Counted from the first letter of the stretch, positions 1-6,243 are shown. The stretch: 8,141 nt of DNA from Coriobacteriia bacterium (GCA_009779015.1 WRFC01000029.1:1-8141), one strand, 5' to 3'. Notes: generated by a model from the sequence alone, not told the origin. Numbers and translations: made by a program.

Positions 1-624
1 ATGAGCAGCTTGTTGCCCTCTGATAATAGCGTCTTTACTATTGTCGAACGTATCATCACCAGCTTTTTTCTTGCCATCAAAATCCGCGACGATGAATGAG
101 CAGAGATCATTACCATCTATGGGATAAGCGCCAAGAACATCACGACATAGATCATCATTTCCCTTAAGATGAGCTTCGAATGCCTCAATGGATAGAGGCG
201 AAAAATCTTGATGAGAGCATGAAATGCAATTGGCCTTGCCTTCTACTTTTGGGTTCTTTGGACAGAAACTGCTGTCAAATTGATTTGCACAGACTGGAGA
301 GTACCCAGCAGAGCCATCTTTTCTTAAGAATCGTCTGGCGTGTACATCTGGACGCCCAGCGAACAATGAGGCGAACAGTGAATATTTTTCCTCTATCGAA
401 CTTGATCTACTCGCGATTTTTTGCTCGCCTATCTGGTCTTCTAGGATATCGGGCAGCGCATCAGCTTCGAACAGCAGTGAAAAACCAGGGCTTGGTGGCC
501 GTTTGGTAAGCTTGATAAGCTCGATACTTTTTTCGACTCCGGCAATTTGTGAGTCGATTTCTGATCGGGCCGCAAGTAATCCATCGAGTTCAGCTTCTAG
601 TTTATGAAGTTCTTCATTGTCCAA
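1..624 (-). CDS. TOTE conflict-system archaeo-eukaryotic primase protein, N-terminal part (runs off left edge)
   Basis: An open frame of 208 codons runs without a stop to base 1, so the C-terminal part is missing. Residues 1-45 are charged and helical, like the N-terminal coiled coil of this family. The signature block is at about 78-99 (EEKYSLFASLFAGRPDVHAR), then GYSPVC (107-112), further cysteines at 121, 133 and 136 that could form a zinc knuckle with C112, then YP (167-168) and VADFDGK (179-185). D181 and D183 match the hydrophobic-D-x-D metal-binding motif of AEP primases. Known family members place a superfamily 2 helicase and a nuclease-like region after this domain and are predicted to act against invading DNA; neither part is visible here. 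The TTG start at 624 is chosen because no ATG or GTG lies between it and the upstream in-frame stop, and AAGGGG lies 5 bases before it. It is 38 bases downstream of the DUF3465 gene on the same strand. Family assignment is from remembered motifs, not a search. Confidence 0.85.
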   Translation of the reverse strand, partial: MDNEELHKLEAELDGLLAARSEIDSQIAGVEKSIELIKLTKRPPSPGFSLLFEADALPDILEDQIGEQKIASRSSSIEEKYSLFASLFAGRPDVHARRFLRKDGSAGYSPVCANQFDSSFCPKNPKVEGKANCISCSHQDFSPLSIEAFEAHLKGNDDLCRDVLGAYPIDGNDLCSFIVADFDGKKKAGDDTFDNSKDAIIRGQQAAH

Positions 625-629
625 AGTGG

Positions 630-635
630 CCCCTT
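630..635 (-). promoter_or_regulatory. Ribosome binding site AAGGGG that decides the TTG start of the primase gene
   Basis: Read on the minus strand, AAGGGG is followed by CCACT and then TTG. The only nearby ATG (minus strand, in AATAATGCAC) is in another frame and reaches a stop after 15 codons, so the TTG is the best supported start. Confidence 0.55.
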
Positions 636-662
636 GTGGTGCATTATTCTCTATTGAATTAC

Positions 663-1187
663 TTATTGATAGCGTTTTCCGTTGTATTCGAGCCAGCCGG
701 CGACGTGGGCTCCTTGTGGGTCGTGATGAGTCCAATGGATAGTGCCGCCTTCGGCGGAGTAGATGTATTCACCATAAAAACTGACGGTGTCACCGACCGC
801 CAGGCCATCTAGGCGCGGGGCGATGCTGATGTTGTGGGCAACCAGAAGCGTCTGTCCGCTGGCCAGCTGAAGGATGAAGCGTTGATGGCGCGAACCTTCG
901 GTGTCATCGGCCAGTAGTCGGACTACCGTGCCGCTACCACTGACTTGGACATTGCTTTTTTGCTGGTCATAGAGGTTTTTGATGACAGCATCAGAGTTGC
1001 TCGGATCTGCGCCTGAAGTTGCGTCAGAAACCGAAGGAGCGTTAGTGCCACCAGACGAATCAGAGGTAACCGCTGAAGAAACAGACCCGTTTTTGTCTGT
1101 GTTGCCAGTGTTATTCTGGCAGCACGTCAGCGTCATCGCCAGGGCTATCGCCAATATGAAGAGGATTAGGGCCTTTAGTTTCTTCAT
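663..1187 (-). CDS. DUF3465 domain lipoprotein
   Basis: A protein of 174 residues. Residues 1-23 form a lipoprotein signal: MKKLK, a hydrophobic stretch, then TLTCC, with C22 or C23 lipidated (C23 puts Leu at -3). A Ser/Gly/Asn-rich linker follows to about 66, typical of an exported, membrane-anchored protein. Residues 68-174 match my memory of DUF3465: GSGTVVRLL, GSRHQRF (98-104), HNISIAPR (118-125), GDTVSFYGEY, and the histidine-rich HWTHHDPQGAHVAGW (151-165), ending NGKRYQ. The family has no known function. The conserved histidines and aspartate could bind metal, but that is inference. The start is supported by AGGGAG seven bases upstream and by the signal peptide. It has its own likely promoter at 1223-1231 and is followed after 38 bases by the primase gene, so the two may be cotranscribed. 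Confidence 0.85.
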   Translation of the reverse strand: MKKLKALILFILAIALAMTLTCCQNNTGNTDKNGSVSSAVTSDSSGGTNAPSVSDATSGADPSNSDAVIKNLYDQQKSNVQVSGSGTVVRLLADDTEGSRHQRFILQLASGQTLLVAHNISIAPRLDGLAVGDTVSFYGEYIYSAEGGTIHWTHHDPQGAHVAGWLEYNGKRYQ

Positions 1188-1222
1188 GAAACAGCTCCCT
1201 TGATTCAGGCGTGTTCCCAGAC

Positions 1223-1231
1223 ATTATAACA
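1223..1231 (-). promoter_or_regulatory. Extended -10 promoter for the DUF3465 gene
   Basis: The minus strand reads TGTTATAAT, a perfect TATAAT with the TG of an extended -10 element. No good -35 hexamer is seen at 16-18 bases, which extended -10 promoters tolerate. Transcription would start near 1216, giving a leader of about 29 bases before the ATG at 1187. Confidence 0.6.
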
Positions 1232-1252
1232 ATACATTACGCATGTACTCAT

Positions 1253-1334
1253 GGGCGCTCACAGGCGGACGCACTGTCATGAGTGCGCCCGCACTTCTCG
1301 CTATGTTGTTGGTTTTAGGGCCGCTGAGGGCGGC
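1253..1334 (-). terminator. Two GC-rich hairpins after the adhesin gene, possible weak terminator
   Basis: The 152-base gap between the adhesin stop and the DUF3465 start holds two inverted repeats. One is GCCGC/GCGGC at 1320-1334, five bases beyond the adhesin stop codon. The other is GGGCGC/GCGCCC with arms at 1253-1258 and 1285-1290 and an imperfect inner stem. Neither is followed by a T-run on the minus strand, so a classical intrinsic terminator is not supported. They may only slow transcription or shield the mRNA 3' end. The second lies just upstream of the DUF3465 promoter. Confidence 0.3.
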
Positions 1335-1339
1335 TTTGG

Positions 1340-4300
1340 CTATTCGGGGCGGCGGCGGCGGCGGGAGATGAACGCGAAGATCACGGCTAGGCCAATGGCT
1401 GTGACTCCGAGGATTGTAAAGAAGAGCACGCCTGCGCCGCCGGCATAGGGCATCTCCATCTGGCGGTAGTTGGGCAAGAGCAGGCTGCCGGCCTGGGCGC
1501 TGCCGTCCGGCGCTGCCTTGAAGGCCGGGGGCAAGGTCTGGTCACTAGAGCCATGGGCGATAATGGTAACCGAGTAATCTTCGTCCACCACAATCTTCCA
1601 CTGGCCATTAGGCAGCTCGTAGCCCGGCAGGGTATGCATCTCGGCAAGCATGTAGTCGCCCGGCATGAGGTTGGTAAAACTGACAAAACCATCGCTCGCA
1701 CTGGTCACCGAGATCGGATGCACCCATGTGCAATAGGGGTTATCACCACCGGCCAACCAGCCTGAGGTCTCGTCGCCGGCCTTGACGGCCGATGAACAGC
1801 TATAGAGGTTGAATTGGACACCAGGCATCGGATTGTCGTCCTCATCGACTTTGTAGAACTCGAACAGGCCTTTTTCGGTCTTGTGGTAGGTCGTGTTGGT
1901 GTCGTAAGGGTCTTCGTTCCAAGTATTGATATGCGCCGTGTTGTTAAAGCTGCCGTCTTCGGCGACCTTGGTCTGCACCGTCAAAACGGTATCGCCGGCG
2001 GGCAGCTGGTTCATGTCCCAGGTCACGGTCTGGCCGTCGATATTGGCCTCGGGGTCGGTGGAGACGATGGTCAGGCCGTCGGGCACGACATCGGTAACGG
2101 TGCTGGGCTCGATGACTGGCGCGGGCGGCAGCACGCTGTTTGTAAAGGTGTTGCGAAAGTTGGTCAGGGCAGTGTCGTAGGTCGTGTTGTAGGGCACTTT
2201 GGAGAAGGCCCAGCCCAGCTTCTTCTGGTATTCGGTTGTGATAACGTTCGCTATCATCAAGTTGTCGTAGGCCGGGTAAGAGTACCTTTCACTCGTGTTA
2301 GATGACGAACTGTTGAGGTTGGTATCCATGCGCACGGTCATCAGGATGCTGTTGGGGTAGGCGGCGGCAAAACGGTCGGCCTGGGGCTTCAGGCAGGTCG
2401 TCCAGTAGTTTGGGCTTAAATTCTGGCTGATCTGGAAGTCTGAGATGAGGACGATGACCGGGATTCGGGTCTGGTCGTCACGAGGGATGACCCGGCGAGG
2501 ATAGTACGCTGGGTTAGTGCCGTACAACGTGTCTATGCCCTGCATCTTGTCGATGCCGGCCTGCAAAAAGACACCGACATCGTCACACGATGGTTGGGCG
2601 GCGACGCTGAAGAGCGGGGCGACCTGCGTGTTGAAATCGTCCATGTTACCGACAAAGGGCGTGTCGGTAAAAATGTTGCCGCCAGAACTGATATTAGAGG
2701 TAATGTAGGCTGAGCTGGGATCGTTGAGGTTGCTCTTATAGACAAACGAGTTCATGCCCAGCAGTGCGACACGGCTACCTGGATAGTTGGCGAGGACGTA
2801 TTGGCTCATGTCGCGCGACATGTTGCGAGCGTACGTGAGGGCATTGGCGCTTGCCATTCCGTTCTGGTACATATTGCCGTCTTGCATCGAGCCGGACCAG
2901 TCCACAACAAAGAGGACGTCGTAAGAAACATCGGAGGTGGCGTCTGGTGCACCGGGGTTATCGACGTTGATCTGGTAGGTCAGGTCGTCGCCGACTTTGA
3001 CCTGGGCCGGGTAGGCGGCCGTGCCATTGGTTGCGGCCCCGCCATTGATAAAGGCGTTCTTTTGGGCGCCTGACTCGGTGCCGTCGATGTACAAGAACGA
3101 TACGGTGTGCGGGCCGACAACTTCATGTGGCAGGTTGTCGGGGTCGGGCGCGCCAGTAAAGACCTGCCCGCCATCGACCTGGTAGCCCCAGTACTTATAG
3201 GTCTTGCCGTCTTTGGTTATAGTGTCCGGGGGTATGCCGGGGCTCAGGCTGTAGTCCTGTTCAACCGGCATGCTGATGACTTTGTCGGGCTGCAAGAGGC
3301 TGGACGGGTTGTTATGGTCAACAAAGCGCTCGGTGACGGTGACCTTGGTCGTGTGGTATGTCGTATCGGTCTCTGTGCTGATGCCGCCAATCGTGACATT
3401 GGCCTGGTTGACGAACTCGTTTTGCGGGCCAGCACCGACAGAGACCGTCACAGCCACGGTATGCAGTCCAGGAGAAAGGCTGTCCCATGTCCAAGTCACG
3501 GTCTGGCCGTCCTCTGTGAAGCTGCTGTCGGCAGGCGCCTCGTAGTCAACGATGGCCAGGCCGTCCGGGATGGTGTCGGTGACCGTGGCCGTTAGGCTGC
3601 CGGCGTTGCGGTTAAAGCTGTCGACGTTGGAGTAGTTGACCGAGCTGGTCGGGGCGGGATCGACGAGGTCGAAGTACTCGACCTTGGCCTGGCTCTGATA
3701 GAGCAGGTTCTCGGCTATGCTGTCGTTATTGACCGCGACCTGGAAGGTCACCGTATAGGTGTCGTCGCTATCGGTAGAGTCAGAGCCTTGCCCCTTGACC
3801 CGGCCCCCGCTAGAGCCGCTGGCACCGGCGCCAACGCCGACCGAAAGCAGGCGCGTTGCGCTGTTGTAGTTATAGTTGACCACGGGCAGGCCGTTGATGC
3901 AGACCGTGCCAGGCACCAGGTCTGTGCCGTCAGGCAGTGTCTGGCTGATCTGGGCACCGCTGGCATCGTCGGCGCCGCTGTTCGTGACCTGCAGCGTGTA
4001 GTCGACAGTGTCGCCGACTGCAGCCTTGCCGTCGGGGGCGTCGCTGGCCAAGGCCAGCTCTAAGAAGCTGCCCGTGCCGGGGACAGGGTTGGCGTCAGGG
4101 TTGGCGGCCGGAGTCTCGAAAGCCGGGTTGTCAGAACGGTCGCTGGGCAGGTCCGGGCCGCCGATATTGGCATCGAAGCTGATCTCGTATCTGATGGTGT
4201 CGCCCGGGTCGACGACCTGATAGGCTTTGGCCGTGCCATCCTGGGGGACATCGGAGCCATTGATAAAAGCGTCTTTTTGGGCCGTAAAGCCAGTGAAGAG

Positions 4301-5956
4301 CTGGTGGTAGGTGTAATTGCTGTCTGCAGTCTGGTCGCCGACCGTGATGGTGCCATGGCTCGTAAACTCTGTCTCGGCATCGGGCTCGACCTTGGTGGTG
4401 ATGGTGATCGGGTTATCGCCGGTCGGCAGGTTGTCCCAGGTGTAAGTGATGGTGTTACCGTCGACCGTGACGGTGGCACCGTGCGGGGTCGAGTAATCAA
4501 CCAGCATTAAGCCGTCCGGCAGAACATAGGTAAAGCTGGCCGGGGTCTTAACAAAGTCCAGGTTGAAGGCATCGACGTTGGAATAGTTGGTAAAGTCAGT
4601 CGCGCCCCTGTCGTTGCGGTCCTGAAAGACCACCGAGGCCTGGTTCTCGTACTTGAGGTTCTCGGCAATCGCAGAATCGTTGACCTTGACCTGGAAGGTC
4701 ACGGTATAAGAGTTATTGCAGTCCAGCGAAAAAGAGTTGATGCCCTTGAGCACACCGCCTTTGGTTGGGGTGGCGCCAAAACCGACATTGACCGTGATTT
4801 GGCGCGATGCCTCGTCGTAGATGTAGTTGCTGGTCAGTGTACCGTCGATACGCACGCTGCCGGGTACCAGTTCAAGGCCGGCCGGCAAGGCATCAACGAC
4901 CTGCGTATTCCGCGAATCAGACTCGCCTGTGTTCTTGGCCACGATCGAATAGGTGACGGTATCGCCGATCTTGGCAATCTTGTTGGTGGCGTTATTGGTC
5001 TTGGCCAGCTCTACGTAGGCCGAGGTATAAAAACGGACACCATCCAAGTAATTGCCGTAGGTGTCGCCACCGGTAGCACCAGCTGACTCAAAAGCAAAGC
5101 GTGTGGTGTTTTGACCGGTCGGGACAGTGTAATCGCCTTTTTGGTATGTCCAGACATAAGGGCCATATTGGCTGGTCGGATCCGTGTAGGTAGTAGCAGT
5201 ACTCTGAAGGACAAAACCAGTATCCAACGATTTGTTGGGCGCACACAGGTAGAAATTCATGACATCAGTGTTGAGTACACCGCCTGTCGCGTAACCGCGG
5301 GCACCGTGATAGAACTCATAGTAGACCTTTGTCCCCGGCACCGTGGGAGCGTCTTGATAGAGCGTGCCTACCATGTTGGCGTTCAGCTCGGCGTATTGCG
5401 TGCCGCCGTCCATGGTGTGATCGGCAAAACGCCCGGCCCAGGTACTGCCGCCGAGCCCGCGCGGTATGATCTTCTGGATCTCGATCATGCCATCAGAAGC
5501 CGTTGTGTACCAACCCACAGAGTTGCCCTGAGAGACATAGATGTTAGAGTCGTTAGCGCCAGAGGACACCACCGGCGTCTCAAAGCTGCCGTTCTTAAAG
5601 TTAATGGGCACTGGTCGGGCAAGCGAGTTCTGCTTCTGGAATGCCGGGTTGGGCACGAGTGGCGGCGTGCCTGCCCCAGGGTTTGAATTGGTCACATTGA
5701 AAGCGTATTGCAGGGTATCGCCCGTGGCCACGACCTGGGGGTCGTCTGAGGTGCCGTTCTGGGGCGTCGTGGAGCCGTTGATGTAAGCGTTTTGATCGAC
5801 ATCGACACCACCGGCGCTGTCCCCTAAGGCAGACTGCCCCCAGAAGGCAACAATCCCAATGGTTACAAGCAATAGGGAGCATGCGATTACTATCAAAGCT
5901 CTTTTGCTTTTATTGGCCCGTCTTTGGCTAAGCGGGTCCTGCGCATTCTCTTTCAT
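1340..5956 (-). CDS. Giant multidomain surface adhesin: split repeats, VWA, SpaA/CnaB-like domain, sortase signal
   Basis: A protein of 1538 residues, exported and probably anchored to the cell wall. Residues 20-39 are a signal-peptide core after KSKR. Then follow a lectin-like all-beta region (118-312), DUF11 (314-465), a second DUF11 (630-782), a MucBP-like segment (871-958), a von Willebrand A domain (1010-1268, D1019-W-S-G-S), a SpaA/CnaB-like domain (1361-1498), and a C-terminal MPYAGG, membrane helix and RRRRR tail. A repeat opening with Q-x-x-A-[YF]-I-N-G (55, 560, 965) and closing with PDGL (480, 797, 1292) to TYH (551, 868, 1358) encloses the inserts. VWA plus CnaB and a sorting signal is the plan of pilus-tip and matrix-binding adhesins. 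The ATG at 5956 is preferred because GAGGAAG lies six bases before it; a TTG at 6007 would add 17 residues but has only a G-run upstream. No sortase gene is in the window. The ligand cannot be told. Confidence 0.9.
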   Translation of the reverse strand: MKENAQDPLSQRRANKSKRALIVIACSLLLVTIGIVAFWGQSALGDSAGGVDVDQNAYINGSTTPQNGTSDDPQVVATGDTLQYAFNVTNSNPGAGTPPLVPNPAFQKQNSLARPVPINFKNGSFETPVVSSGANDSNIYVSQGNSVGWYTTASDGMIEIQKIIPRGLGGSTWAGRFADHTMDGGTQYAELNANMVGTLYQDAPTVPGTKVYYEFYHGARGYATGGVLNTDVMNFYLCAPNKSLDTGFVLQSTATTYTDPTSQYGPYVWTYQKGDYTVPTGQNTTRFAFESAGATGGDTYGNYLDGVRFYTSAYVELAKTNNATNKIAKIGDTVTYSIVAKNTGESDSRNTQVVDALPAGLELVPGSVRIDGTLTSNYIYDEASRQITVNVGFGATPTKGGVLKGINSFSLDCNNSYTVTFQVKVNDSAIAENLKYENQASVVFQDRNDRGATDFTNYSNVDAFNLDFVKTPASFTYVLPDGLMLVDYSTPHGATVTVDGNTITYTWDNLPTGDNPITITTKVEPDAETEFTSHGTITVGDQTADSNYTYHQLFTGFTAQKDAFINGSDVPQDGTAKAYQVVDPGDTIRYEISFDANIGGPDLPSDRSDNPAFETPAANPDANPVPGTGSFLELALASDAPDGKAAVGDTVDYTLQVTNSGADDASGAQISQTLPDGTDLVPGTVCINGLPVVNYNYNSATRLLSVGVGAGASGSSGGRVKGQGSDSTDSDDTYTVTFQVAVNNDSIAENLLYQSQAKVEYFDLVDPAPTSSVNYSNVDSFNRNAGSLTATVTDTIPDGLAIVDYEAPADSSFTEDGQTVTWTWDSLSPGLHTVAVTVSVGAGPQNEFVNQANVTIGGISTETDTTYHTTKVTVTERFVDHNNPSSLLQPDKVISMPVEQDYSLSPGIPPDTITKDGKTYKYWGYQVDGGQVFTGAPDPDNLPHEVVGPHTVSFLYIDGTESGAQKNAFINGGAATNGTAAYPAQVKVGDDLTYQINVDNPGAPDATSDVSYDVLFVVDWSGSMQDGNMYQNGMASANALTYARNMSRDMSQYVLANYPGSRVALLGMNSFVYKSNLNDPSSAYITSNISSGGNIFTDTPFVGNMDDFNTQVAPLFSVAAQPSCDDVGVFLQAGIDKMQGIDTLYGTNPAYYPRRVIPRDDQTRIPVIVLISDFQISQNLSPNYWTTCLKPQADRFAAAYPNSILMTVRMDTNLNSSSSNTSERYSYPAYDNLMIANVITTEYQKKLGWAFSKVPYNTTYDTALTNFRNTFTNSVLPPAPVIEPSTVTDVVPDGLTIVSTDPEANIDGQTVTWDMNQLPAGDTVLTVQTKVAEDGSFNNTAHINTWNEDPYDTNTTYHKTEKGLFEFYKVDEDDNPMPGVQFNLYSCSSAVKAGDETSGWLAGGDNPYCTWVHPISVTSASDGFVSFTNLMPGDYMLAEMHTLPGYELPNGQWKIVVDEDYSVTIIAHGSSDQTLPPAFKAAPDGSAQAGSLLLPNYRQMEMPYAGGAGVLFFTILGVTAIGLAVIFAFISRRRRRPE
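1343..1453 (-). other. C-terminal cell-wall sorting signal with MPYAGG in place of LPxTG
   Basis: The last 37 residues are MPYAGG, about 22 hydrophobic residues, then RRRRRPE. The three-part layout and the position just after a SpaA/CnaB-like domain match sortase substrates, but Leu is replaced by Met and Thr by Ala. Confidence 0.65.
1463..1876 (-). other. SpaA/CnaB-like domain of the adhesin
   Basis: FEFYKVDEDDNPMPGVQFNLY, then FVSFTNLMPGDYMLAEMHTL and PGYELPNG, is the prealbumin-like fold of Gram-positive pilins. The likely self-made isopeptide bond joins K1369 and N1496, with E1439 as the catalytic acid. Such bonds stiffen the stalk next to the wall. Confidence 0.75.
1883..3064 (-). repeat. 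Split repeat copy 3 of the adhesin (encloses the VWA domain)
   Basis: It opens with QKNAFINGG and VGDDLTYQINVDNPG, and closes with PDGLTIVST, DGQTVTWDMNQLPAG and TTYH. The insert is a von Willebrand A domain in place of the lectin/DUF11 inserts of the other copies. The DNA for the opening motif is nearly identical in copies 2 and 3 (plus strand CCATTGATAAA followed by A/GGCG). Confidence 0.75.
2153..2929 (-). other. von Willebrand factor A domain within the adhesin
   Basis: YDVLFVVDWSGSM gives the metal-ion-dependent adhesion site D-x-S-x-S (D1019, S1021, S1023), and VIVLISDFQ supplies the third-loop Asp (D1173). The usual second-motif Thr (G-x-T-x) appears as C-D-D (1124-1126), so the metal site may be altered. 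Such domains bind protein ligands of the host matrix or other cells. Confidence 0.85.
3080..3346 (-). other. MucBP-like segment of the adhesin
   Basis: It begins KVTVTERFVDHNN, passes through a YSLSPGIPPDTITKDGKTY stretch and a YWGYQVDGG turn, and ends HTVSFLYIDG. This is the beta-rich pattern of MucBP and related mucin- or wall-binding modules, which start with VTVxYVDxxG and end with VxxxYxxx. Resemblance is by eye only. Confidence 0.45.
3353..4279 (-). repeat. Split repeat copy 2 of the adhesin (encloses a DUF11 domain)
   Basis: It opens with QKDAFINGS and closes with PDGLAIVDY, DGQTVTWTWDSLSPG and TTYH. The insert is a DUF11 domain (bases 3611-4069) clearly homologous to the one in copy 1: both share LVPG, YTVTFQV, IAENL.Y, NYSNVD and FN in the same order. 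This indicates internal duplication. Confidence 0.75.
4304..5794 (-). repeat. Split repeat copy 1 of the adhesin (encloses lectin-like and DUF11 domains)
   Basis: It opens with QNAYINGS and a PQVVATGDTLQYAFNV stretch, and closes with PDGLMLVDY, DGNTITYTWDNLPTG and TYH. Between them lie a region of about 195 residues (bases 5021-5605) with the NGSFETP / GWYT / YAELNAN / LYQD pattern of lectin-like surface domains, and a DUF11 domain (4562-5017). Confidence 0.75.
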
Positions 5957-5962
5957 TTCGAT

Positions 5963-5979
5963 CTTCCTCACTGGGTGAG
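5963..5979 (-). promoter_or_regulatory. Ribosome binding site of the adhesin, partly inside a small hairpin
   Basis: The minus strand reads CTCAC-CCA-GTGAG followed by GAAG, so the first three bases of the GAGGAAG Shine-Dalgarno lie in the right arm of a 5-bp stem (5967-5971 with 5975-5979). The site is six bases before the ATG at 5956 and is the main reason for choosing that start. Confidence 0.55.
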
Positions 5980-6112
5980 AGCCCTGTACCCAAATCGGCA
6001 GGAACAAATGACCCCCCGGCCATGCTTAAAGCCGATTATGCGCAACCGCCAAACTCTAGCTGGCTTTACAATCGACTTTAATAACCCGCCCACCCTTGAG
6101 CAAGATTCGAAC

Positions 6113-6131
6113 CTTAACGCTACTTTAACGC
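6113..6131. repeat. Tandem 8-bp direct repeat with 11-bp period in the divergent region
   Basis: The plus strand reads CTTAACGC-TAC-TTTAACGC (6113-6120 and 6124-6131), matching at seven of eight positions and offset by 11 bp, about one helical turn. It lies 47 bp or more downstream of the adhesin -10, inside the leader. Such spacing is typical of OmpR/PhoB-family regulator sites, but it could be chance. Confidence 0.3.
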
Positions 6132-6177
6132 AACATTTTGTTTTGTCTAATTAAAGTCTGCGTTCGGTTGGATCGAG

Positions 6178-6206
6178 AGTATACGCCCCGAAATTTTGCC
6201 TGTCAA
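6178..6206 (-). promoter_or_regulatory. Near-consensus housekeeping promoter of the adhesin
   Basis: The minus strand has a perfect -35 TTGACA (6201-6206), a 17-base spacer and TATACT (6178-6183, five of six -10 bases). It is the best promoter in the window and points at the adhesin gene. The start is predicted near 6171. Confidence 0.75.
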
Positions 6207-6243
6207 GCGCCTTACGTACAATTCCAATCCGTAAAATACCTTT

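Larger units (their letters stand above)
5957..6171 (-). promoter_or_regulatory. Long, potentially structured 5' leader of the adhesin mRNA
   Basis: From the predicted start near 6171 to the ATG is about 215 nt. Several complementary segments could fold: 6150-6158 with 6074-6082 (GACTTTAAT/ATTAAAGTC, 9 bp); the same left arm alternatively with 6122-6128 (7 bp); 6031-6037 with 5993-5999 (AATCGGC/GCCGATT, 7 bp); and the ribosome-site hairpin. I recognise no known riboswitch class. Confidence 0.4.

Noticed and set aside
180..509. A 109-codon plus-strand open frame at the left end
   Set aside because: Antisense to the primase gene, whose minus-strand translation has family motifs over its whole length.
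1814..2305. A 163-codon plus-strand open frame (and a similar 162-codon one at 3107-3595)
   Set aside because: Both are antisense to clear adhesin domains (VWA to SpaA/CnaB, and MucBP to repeat 2) and have low-complexity Val/Gly/Arg-rich products.
5111..5686. A 191-codon plus-strand open frame
   Set aside because: Antisense to the lectin-like part of the adhesin, no recognisable domain, and no convincing ribosome site.
5957..6007. TTG at 6007 as the adhesin start, adding 17 residues
   Set aside because: It has only a G-run before it. The ATG at 5956 has a good Shine-Dalgarno and gives a normal signal peptide N-terminus.
6090..6100. AGGGTGG on the minus strand, resembling the start of a T-box antiterminator
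   Set aside because: The following bases (GCGGG) do not match the T-box consensus, no terminator hairpin is present, and the downstream gene is not an amino-acid gene.
6098..6116. A tRNA T-arm-like string (minus strand GGTTCGAATC) that could mark a tRNA remnant or attachment site
   Set aside because: Only two or three of five T-stem pairs form and no D or anticodon arm or acceptor stem is found around it.
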